64,000 nt of DNA from Myxococcus stipitatus (GTDB lineage: Bacteria; Myxococcota; Myxococcia; Myxococcales; Myxococcaceae): assembly GCF_038561935.1 (NCBI RefSeq), contig NZ_CP102770.1, positions 4,650,001 through 4,714,000 of the forward strand. Reading direction: 5' to 3'. The first letter of the stretch is position 1. Each line of letters starts with the position of its first letter. The notes beneath the pieces were generated by a model that worked only from the letters and a program-made list of their open reading frames with translations, was not told the origin of the DNA and did no database searches. The position numbers and the translations under genes were made by a program. Positions 58,631-64,000 of this stretch are shown here, piece by piece.

Positions 58631-59959
58631 TTGAAGACCGCCAACCTCGCCATCGTCTTCACCGACATCAAGGGCTTCACCGAGCGGACCAGTCGGCAGA
58701 CGCTGGAGGAGAACCAGCGCCTGCTGCACGTCCACGGTGCCTTGCTGCAACCGCTCTTCAAGGCGTTTGGTGGACGCATCGTCAAGTCCATCGGTGATGC
58801 GTTCCTCGTCACGTTCGAGTCGCCCACCCAGGCGGTCCTCAGCGGCGTCGCCATCCAGGACCGCCTCTGGCACCACAACCGGGGGGCTCCCGAGTCGGAG
58901 CAGATCCAGGTCCGTGTCGCCATCAACGTCGGCGAGGTGCGGCTGGAGGGCAATGACGTCTTCGGCGAGCCGGTGAACATCGCCGCGCGCGTGGAGGGAC
59001 TCGCCGAAGCGGGCGAGGTCTACTTCACCGAGGCCGTCTACCTGGCGATGAACAAGGCGGAGGTGCCCTCGCGCGAGGTGGGCTCCTTCGAGCTCAAGGG
59101 CATCCCCGGCCGCATCCGCGTCTTCCACGTGCCGCGTGCGCCCTATCGGGTGGAGGCGCCGCAGCCGGGCGCCATCGCGGAGGCCCCTGGCTCCGAGTCG
59201 ATTCCGCCTTACGGCAACCTGGGCCTGTCGCGCGTGCCGGAGTCCGCGCTGGGCATGCCCTCGGCGGAGTTCGCGCAGATTGGCCAGATGGCCGCGGCCC
59301 TGGGCCAGCGCGCCGCCGCGGGCGCCGTGGTGTTGGGACAGCAGGCCTCGGTGCTGGGGCGTCAGGCGCGGACGGCAGGGGGCTCGCTCCTCACGCGGTT
59401 GGAGCAGTCGCTGCCGCCGGGAGGACGGCTCGCGGGCGCGCTGCGCTCCCTGTCACCTCATGGTCGGGCTTTGTGGATCGCCGGAGCGCTGGCGGTGTTC
59501 GCGGGCGTGGGGGTGCTGGCGTTTGGTGGTGGAGCCGCGATGCGGGCCATCTCCGCGGTGGAGCGGGCGCAGAAGACGGAGCGCGAGCCCCTGGTGAAGG
59601 AAGCACGCAAGCTCATCGCCGAGGTCGAGGACCAGGGGCGCCGGCTCTATCTGCAAGGTCGGCTGGACGAGGCGATGGAGAACACGCGCCGGGCCATCGA
59701 CGACTACGCGCGTGCGGTGCGGGCGGGCAATGGCGACGCGGAGGACCGCATCATCGACCTGCTCTCGCATTCCTCGTGCGGCGTGCGGGTCGCCGCGGTG
59801 GACGCGGTGCGCTCGCTCAAGCTGATGAGTGCGGTGGGAGAGCTGGAGGACCTCGCCGATGATGGCGGGGCGGATGATGGCTCGGGCGGCTTCCTGGGGA
59901 TGGGGAAGTGCGACTCGAAGTCCCATGCGCAGAACGTGCTCAAGAGCTTCAAGGATTAG
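58631..59959 (+). CDS. Class III adenylate/guanylate cyclase with membrane segment and helical tail
   Basis: A 442-residue protein. Residues about 5-170 are a class III nucleotidyl cyclase domain with both metal-binding Asp residues in place, Asp12 (VFTDIKGFT) and Asp56 (KSIGDAFLVTF), 44 residues apart as usual, plus the NIAARVEGLAEAG transition-state block and ELKGI, whose Lys favours ATP. After a Pro/Ala linker there is one membrane helix (about 276-300, GRALWIAGALAVFAGVGVLAFGG). The tail has HEAT-like helices (CGVRVAAVDAVRSLKLMSAVGELEDL). It starts with TTG at 58631. The cyclase lies N-terminal of the membrane helix, so it is cytosolic and tail-anchored; the signal it senses is unknown. 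Confidence 0.85.
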   Translation: MKTANLAIVFTDIKGFTERTSRQTLEENQRLLHVHGALLQPLFKAFGGRIVKSIGDAFLVTFESPTQAVLSGVAIQDRLWHHNRGAPESEQIQVRVAINVGEVRLEGNDVFGEPVNIAARVEGLAEAGEVYFTEAVYLAMNKAEVPSREVGSFELKGIPGRIRVFHVPRAPYRVEAPQPGAIAEAPGSESIPPYGNLGLSRVPESALGMPSAEFAQIGQMAAALGQRAAAGAVVLGQQASVLGRQARTAGGSLLTRLEQSLPPGGRLAGALRSLSPHGRALWIAGALAVFAGVGVLAFGGGAAMRAISAVERAQKTEREPLVKEARKLIAEVEDQGRRLYLQGRLDEAMENTRRAIDDYARAVRAGNGDAEDRIIDLLSHSSCGVRVAAVDAVRSLKLMSAVGELEDLADDGGADDGSGGFLGMGKCDSKSHAQNVLKSFKD

Positions 59960-59997
59960 GGGCCCGCCTTCGAGCGCCTCGTGAGGAAGGACGCAAC

Positions 59998-61179
59998 GTG
60001 ACGAAGGTGAAGACGGGATTGGACGTGTGGGCGGAGCAGGGCTTCTCGGCGCTGAAGGGCAAGCGCGTGGGCGCCATCGTGAATCCCACCAGCGTGGACT
60101 CGCGCTTCCGCCACCTGGCGGACCTGCTGGCCCAGGCGCCGGGCGTGACGCTGAGCGCGCTGTTCGGCCCCGAGCACGGCATCCGCGGCGAGGCCCAGTA
60201 CATGGTGGCCGTGGACGAGGCGAGGGACCGTCGCACGAACGTCCCCGTCTACAGCCTCTACGGCTCCACCTTCGAGTCGCTGTCCCCGCGCATCGAGTCG
60301 CTGAAGGGCCTGGACGCGCTCGTCTTCGACATCCAGGACGTGGGTTCCCGCTACTACACCTACGTCTACACGATGGCGCTGGCCATGAAGGTGGCCGCGA
60401 AGGCGGGCGTGCCGTTCTACGTGCTGGACCGCCCCAATCCCCTCAACGGCCAGACGATGGAAGGCAACCTGGTGGGGGAGGGCTTCCGCTCCTTCGTGGG
60501 CCTGTACGCGCTGCCCAACCGTCACGGCATGACGGCGGGAGAGCTCGCGCGGCTGTTCAACGTGCAGGAGGGCTTCGGCTGCGCGCTGACGGTGGTGCCC
60601 TGTGAGGGCTGGCGCCGGGAGCACTTCTGGTCCGACACGGGCCTGCCCTTCATCTCGCCGTCCCCCAACATGCCCACGCCGGACACCGCGCTGGTGTACC
60701 CGGGGATGTGTCTGGGGGAAGGCACGAACGTCTCCGAGGGACGCGGGACGTGCCGCCCCTTCGAGCAGTTCGGCGCCCCCTGGGTGGATTCGGACGCACT
60801 GCTCACTCGGCTCGCGAAGGAGGACCTGCCCGGGGTGGCGTTCCGCGCGGTGGGCTTCACGCCGACGTTCGACAAGTACCGGGGCGAGTCCTGCACGGGT
60901 GCGTTCATCCACGTCGCGGACCGGCGGGCGTACCAGCCGCTGCGCACGGGCATCGCCATCTTCCAGGCGCTCCATGACATCGGCCCCGGGAAGTTCGGCT
61001 GGCGCGCGGATGCGTACGAGTTCGTGGAGGACGTGCCCGCGTTCGACCTGCTGTGCGGGACGGACCAGGTGCGCCGGGGCATCGAAGAGGGCTGGAGCCT
61101 GGAGCGCCTCATGGAGGGGTTCTCCGCGCAGACCGAGCGCTTCGCCAAGCAACGGGAGCCCTACCTGCTGTACGCTTGA
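59998..61179 (+). CDS. DUF1343 / NamZ-like exo-N-acetylmuramidase
   Basis: A 393-residue protein of the DUF1343 family, whose characterised member NamZ removes terminal MurNAc from peptidoglycan fragments. Family blocks seen: VNPTSVD, FGPEHGIRG, DIQDVGSRYYTY, VLDRPNPLNG and SPNMPTPDTALVYPG. No signal peptide is visible, so it probably acts in the cytoplasm on imported muropeptides rather than on prey walls. GTG 59998 follows GAGGAAGG. It is 38 bases after the cyclase gene and 16 before the phosphoesterase-like gene, so likely co-transcribed. Confidence 0.88.
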   Translation: MTKVKTGLDVWAEQGFSALKGKRVGAIVNPTSVDSRFRHLADLLAQAPGVTLSALFGPEHGIRGEAQYMVAVDEARDRRTNVPVYSLYGSTFESLSPRIESLKGLDALVFDIQDVGSRYYTYVYTMALAMKVAAKAGVPFYVLDRPNPLNGQTMEGNLVGEGFRSFVGLYALPNRHGMTAGELARLFNVQEGFGCALTVVPCEGWRREHFWSDTGLPFISPSPNMPTPDTALVYPGMCLGEGTNVSEGRGTCRPFEQFGAPWVDSDALLTRLAKEDLPGVAFRAVGFTPTFDKYRGESCTGAFIHVADRRAYQPLRTGIAIFQALHDIGPGKFGWRADAYEFVEDVPAFDLLCGTDQVRRGIEEGWSLERLMEGFSAQTERFAKQREPYLLYA

Positions 61180-61195
61180 GCGTGGGACCTTCCAC

Positions 61196-61867
61196 GTGAT
61201 TGGTGTCTTCTCCGACAGCCACGGCGACCTTCAAGCCTTCGATGCGGCCTATGAGCTGCTCCGCTCCCTTGGGGCGCGGCGCTTCCTCTTCACGGGCGCG
61301 CGCTACACGGACCTGGATGAGTGGCTGCTCTGGCGGCGGCAGAAGAGCCGGGGCGGGCGGGAGTACTCGGACGCGGACTTCCTCGCGGACGTGAGCCAGT
61401 GGCTGGGCAGTCAGGACGCGCTGCCTCGCACGCCGACGCGTGCGGCGGCCCCGGCGGACGTGGTCTCGGAAGAGGACCGGCGGTTGGTGATGGAGCGCTT
61501 CGTGCGCGTGCCGGAGCGCGAGTCGCTTCAGTACCGGGACCCCTCCATCAACAACAAGGCGATGGACCTGCTGGGCGACACGCTGTGCTGCGTGGTGCAC
61601 GACAAGAATGACCTGACGCGCGAGGACCTGCTGAACGCGCTCGTGTTCATCCACGGCAAGGACCCGGAGCCGAAGGTCGTCCAGATTGGTCCCCGCTACT
61701 TCCTGACGCCAGGGCGGTTGGTGGGCGCGGCCGAGCAGACCTGTGGGTTGCTGGAGAAGGGGGAGCGGGACCTGCGCTTCTCCGCGTACCGGCTGGATGG
61801 TCACCGGGTGCTGGAGCCGCAGCCCCTGGTGTTGGACAAGAAGTCCCCGAAGCTGACTTTGAAGTGA
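61196..61867 (+). CDS. Degenerate metallophosphoesterase-like protein
   Basis: A 223-residue protein whose beginning IGVFSDSHGDLQAFDAAYELL is the D-x-H opening of calcineurin-type phosphoesterases such as YfcE. The next expected motifs (GDxxD, GNHD) are not clear: FTGARYTDLDEW stands where the second metal Asp would be, and there is a long insert. The end IHGKDPEPKVVQIGPRYFLTPGRL recalls the final GHTH...NPGS strand pair. So the fold is likely kept but metal binding is doubtful. GTG 61196 is the only reasonable start. Lies between namZ-like and nadD genes. Confidence 0.65.
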   Translation: MIGVFSDSHGDLQAFDAAYELLRSLGARRFLFTGARYTDLDEWLLWRRQKSRGGREYSDADFLADVSQWLGSQDALPRTPTRAAAPADVVSEEDRRLVMERFVRVPERESLQYRDPSINNKAMDLLGDTLCCVVHDKNDLTREDLLNALVFIHGKDPEPKVVQIGPRYFLTPGRLVGAAEQTCGLLEKGERDLRFSAYRLDGHRVLEPQPLVLDKKSPKLTLK

Positions 61868-61881
61868 CGTGAGGCCCTGAC

Positions 61882-62442
61882 GTGCAGGTCGCGCTGCTTG
61901 GAGGCTCGTTCAATCCGCCGCACGTGGGGCACCTGATGGCCGCCGCGTACGTGCATGCCACCCAAGGTGTCGACGAGGTGTGGCTCATGCCGTCCTCGCA
62001 GCACCCGTTCGGCAAGCAGATGGAGTCCTTCGAGCACCGCGTCGCCATGTGCGACGCCATGTGCCGGGAGACCTCGGGCTGGCTGAAGACGACGCAGGTG
62101 GAGCGCGAGCCGGGCCTGTCGGGCCGCACGGTGGATACGCTCTCCCTGCTGGTCCAGCGCTATCCGGACGTGACGTGGTCCCTCATCATCGGCAGCGACA
62201 TCCTGAAGGACCTGCCGCACTGGAAGGACTTCCACCGCATCGAGGAGATGGCCCGCGTCATCGTGCTGTATCGCGCGGGCTACCCCGCGCCGAACACGGT
62301 GGGCCCGCCCCTGGCCGAGGTGTCCTCCACCGCGATTCGCGAGCTGTTCGCGCGAGGCGCGGAGCCCACGGACCTGGTGCCCTCCGGTGTCCTGGCCCAT
62401 GCCCGCGCGGCCGGGCTGTATGGCCTCGGCCGCGCGAAGTAG
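61882..62442 (+). CDS. nadD: Nicotinate-nucleotide adenylyltransferase
   Basis: A 186-residue nucleotidyltransferase that makes deamido-NAD from NaMN and ATP. The family's ATP-binding motif is at the N-terminus (GGSFNPPHVGHLM) and the second motif is SSTAIRELFARG. The middle blocks SQHPFGKQ and IIGSDILKDLPHWKDF are typical of NadD. Slightly short for the family (190-220). It starts with GTG at 61882 and follows the phosphoesterase-like gene by 14 bases. Confidence 0.88.
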   Translation: MQVALLGGSFNPPHVGHLMAAAYVHATQGVDEVWLMPSSQHPFGKQMESFEHRVAMCDAMCRETSGWLKTTQVEREPGLSGRTVDTLSLLVQRYPDVTWSLIIGSDILKDLPHWKDFHRIEEMARVIVLYRAGYPAPNTVGPPLAEVSSTAIRELFARGAEPTDLVPSGVLAHARAAGLYGLGRAK

Positions 62443-62448
62443 GGCTCG

Positions 62449-64000
62449 CTACAGCCCCAGCCCCACGAGGTGCAGGTCGCCCAGTCCGTCCTTCGTCGGG
62501 TAGCGGCGGGCGAACTGGTAGAAGAGGGACAGGGGCACCGACTGGCCCAGGGTGAACTGGAGCGCGACGTTGGCGCCGAACGCACCGTGATTGTCGCGGT
62601 TGTCCGTGCGAGCCAGCGTCCCGAACACCTCGAGCTGCAGGTTGCTCACGAAGAGCGAGGGGAGCAGCCACACGGTGGAGGCCCAGCCGTGGTCCACGAC
62701 GAAGCGATAGCGGTACGTGGCCCCGCCGATGAGCACGTTCCGGGCGCGAATCGTGTGGTCCTCGTAGCCGCGCAGGTACTCGCTGAAGGCGACACCGGGC
62801 TGGAGCCGCAGCGGAAGGGCCTGGGTCTCCGTCGAGCGGCGGTTCGTGTACCAGACCTGTCCCGCATTGAGTCCACCCACTTCGAGGAGCTGCGCGGGGG
62901 CACCCGGCAGGTAGCGGCCGACGGCGGAGAGCTGGATGTGGTCCTCTCCAAGCTTCCAGCCTCTGAAGTAGCCATCCACGGCCAGGCGCACGTCGCCCAT
63001 GGTCGAGTCGCTGGCGAATGCTCGCGGATAGATGGCTCCGCTCATCGAGAGTCCGAGACCTCGCTGAAGCCCGCCGTATGACGTGGCGTCTCCCGCGAAG
63101 TACGCCGCGGCGATCTCGGGTCCAATCAACCGCGTGATGATCTTCGGGAACTGGCCGAAGGCGTCGTACTCGCGACGCAGGGCCAGCAGGCCGATGCTCA
63201 CGGGCGTCGTCCAGAACGTCCGCGAGGCGATGGCCACGGCCTGGAGGTCCGTCCGGTCATCCTGCCGCACGCGCGAGAACGAGGCCTGCACGTACCACGG
63301 CGCGAGCTGCGCATTGCCGTACGCGAGGGCAATCGTGGGCTGTTCATCCTGGGAGGTGTAGTCGAACGACAAGGCATAGGAATGGAACCCCAGCCGGTCC
63401 TTCCCCGAGAGAACGATGCCGCCGTAGAGCCGCAGGTCATCCTCATCCGTGTCCTCGTTGGCGTCGTCCGCGTTCGCGGCCACCCAGAGATACGGAACGC
63501 GCAGCTCGGGGATGAGCAGGCCTTCCAGCGAGGAGTACGGCTCGTCGGAGAGCACCTCCACGGCCTTGCCGGGGTCGGGCGGCAGGGCGACGACGGGGGC
63601 CTCGAGTCCACTCGTGGCAGGACTCGACGGGGCGGCCTCGGCCAGTGATGGGGCCGGAGCCAAGGGCACATCCGTCGAGGGCGCGGGGAAGGACTCGAAC
63701 TCACCCGAGGGCGATTCAGTGGGGGCGCCGGGTGGGGTGCTCGGGGCGGGCGGCGCTTCTGTCCCAGGGCTCGCGGATGCGGGCGGTCCCGGGAAGGCCA
63801 CGAGCTCCTCGGGCGTGAGCGGCGCGGATGGGGGCTCGGAGGATGTGGCCGCCGAAGGTCCGGCGGTGGGAATCTCCGTGAGCGGGGGAGGGCTCATGGG
63901 CTGCTCGAGCGCCTCCGGCGTGAGGGGCTCGGGCGGCGCGCTCACGACGGCAGGGGGCTCGGGTGGCTTCTTCTCGGGGAGGGGAATCAGCGGGGCGCGG
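62449..64000 (-). CDS. Outer-membrane beta-barrel protein, C-terminal part (continues beyond the window)
   Basis: At least 517 residues; the frame is open to the window edge, so the N-terminal part lies outside. The visible N-terminal about 130 residues are Pro/Ala/Glu/Ser-rich with two similar segments (PLTPEALEQP and PLTPEELVAF). From about residue 170 on there are alternating amphipathic strands with aromatic ends (FHSYALSFDYTS, APWYVQASFSRV, STVWLLPSLFVSNLQLEV) finishing in a barrel-type C-terminus FARRYPTKDGLGDLHLVGLGL, split here for length. This fits an outer-membrane beta-barrel, possibly the porin end of a TolB-like propeller protein. The end overlaps no gene; convergent with nadD at seven bases. 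Confidence 0.75.
   Translation of the reverse strand, partial: RAPLIPLPEKKPPEPPAVVSAPPEPLTPEALEQPMSPPPLTEIPTAGPSAATSSEPPSAPLTPEELVAFPGPPASASPGTEAPPAPSTPPGAPTESPSGEFESFPAPSTDVPLAPAPSLAEAAPSSPATSGLEAPVVALPPDPGKAVEVLSDEPYSSLEGLLIPELRVPYLWVAANADDANEDTDEDDLRLYGGIVLSGKDRLGFHSYALSFDYTSQDEQPTIALAYGNAQLAPWYVQASFSRVRQDDRTDLQAVAIASRTFWTTPVSIGLLALRREYDAFGQFPKIITRLIGPEIAAAYFAGDATSYGGLQRGLGLSMSGAIYPRAFASDSTMGDVRLAVDGYFRGWKLGEDHIQLSAVGRYLPGAPAQLLEVGGLNAGQVWYTNRRSTETQALPLRLQPGVAFSEYLRGYEDHTIRARNVLIGGATYRYRFVVDHGWASTVWLLPSLFVSNLQLEVFGTLARTDNRDNHGAFGANVALQFTLGQSVPLSLFYQFARRYPTKDGLGDLHLVGLGL

Overview
The window is GC-rich throughout, densely packed with genes on both strands, and has the look of a myxobacterial (Myxococcota) chromosome. 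The signs are: near-complete use of G/C in third codon positions, frequent GTG and TTG starts, many TPR and secreted hydrolase genes, long Lys/Ala-rich protein tails, an NtrC-type two-component pair beside an efflux operon, and a phospholipase with a beta-gamma-crystallin-like end. The genus is inferred, not measured. I saw no rRNA, tRNA, CRISPR array, prophage or insertion sequence.

Layout, left to right. 1-8.4 kb: an SLC13-type transporter, a CBS-pair protein, a TPP riboswitch before thiC, a small DUF4870 membrane protein, moaA, a REC/HD-GYP regulator and thiO. 8.4-15.9 kb: a complete nine-gene histidine operon (hisG-D-C-H-A-B-F-N-IE) whose cistrons are mostly linked by ATGA-type stop/start overlaps. 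It is preceded by a leader that encodes a His-rich 30-residue peptide followed by a strong intrinsic terminator, which is the layout of a transcription attenuator. 16.1-24.5 kb: lipoate-linked metabolism (dihydrolipoyl dehydrogenase, lipA, a 2-oxoacid dehydrogenase E2, and lipB fused to a Nudix domain), plus an unusual TPR/zinc-finger/P-loop protein coupled to lipB. 24.5-27.5 kb: a metallo-beta-lactamase-fold protein, ribA and moeA.

27.6-33.4 kb: a protein with a histone-H1-like N-terminal half and a chagasin-like C-terminal domain, RNase R with a very long basic C-terminal tail, an array of 87-89 bp hairpin repeats, and a DUF3185 protein. 33.4-41.0 kb: an aquaporin with an ArsC-like tail, a DUF2807 lipoprotein, the formaldehyde-detoxification pair fghA/adhC, a TPR lipoprotein, a PhoD-type phosphatase and an SDR. 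41.0-49.1 kb: a four-gene MacAB/TolC-like efflux operon read leftward, divergent from a histidine kinase and sigma-54 activator. The intergenic region holds a good -24/-12 promoter and three copies of a TGCGGA-type palindrome, so control of the efflux operon by this activator is a well-supported inference.

49.1-54.4 kb: predicted secreted or lipid- and protein-degrading proteins (phospholipase-A2-like, M4 metallopeptidase, PI-PLC), with a short TPR protein among them. 54.4-64.0 kb: an ATP-grasp protein, mutS2, and a rightward cluster of TPR protein, class III nucleotidyl cyclase, NamZ-like muramidase, degenerate metallophosphoesterase and nadD. The window ends inside a leftward outer-membrane barrel protein.

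Most promising for novelty are the histidine attenuator, the sigma-54 efflux circuit, the LipB-Nudix fusion with its coupled zinc-finger ATPase, the H1-tail/chagasin fusion, the PI-PLC/crystallin fusion and the hairpin repeat array.
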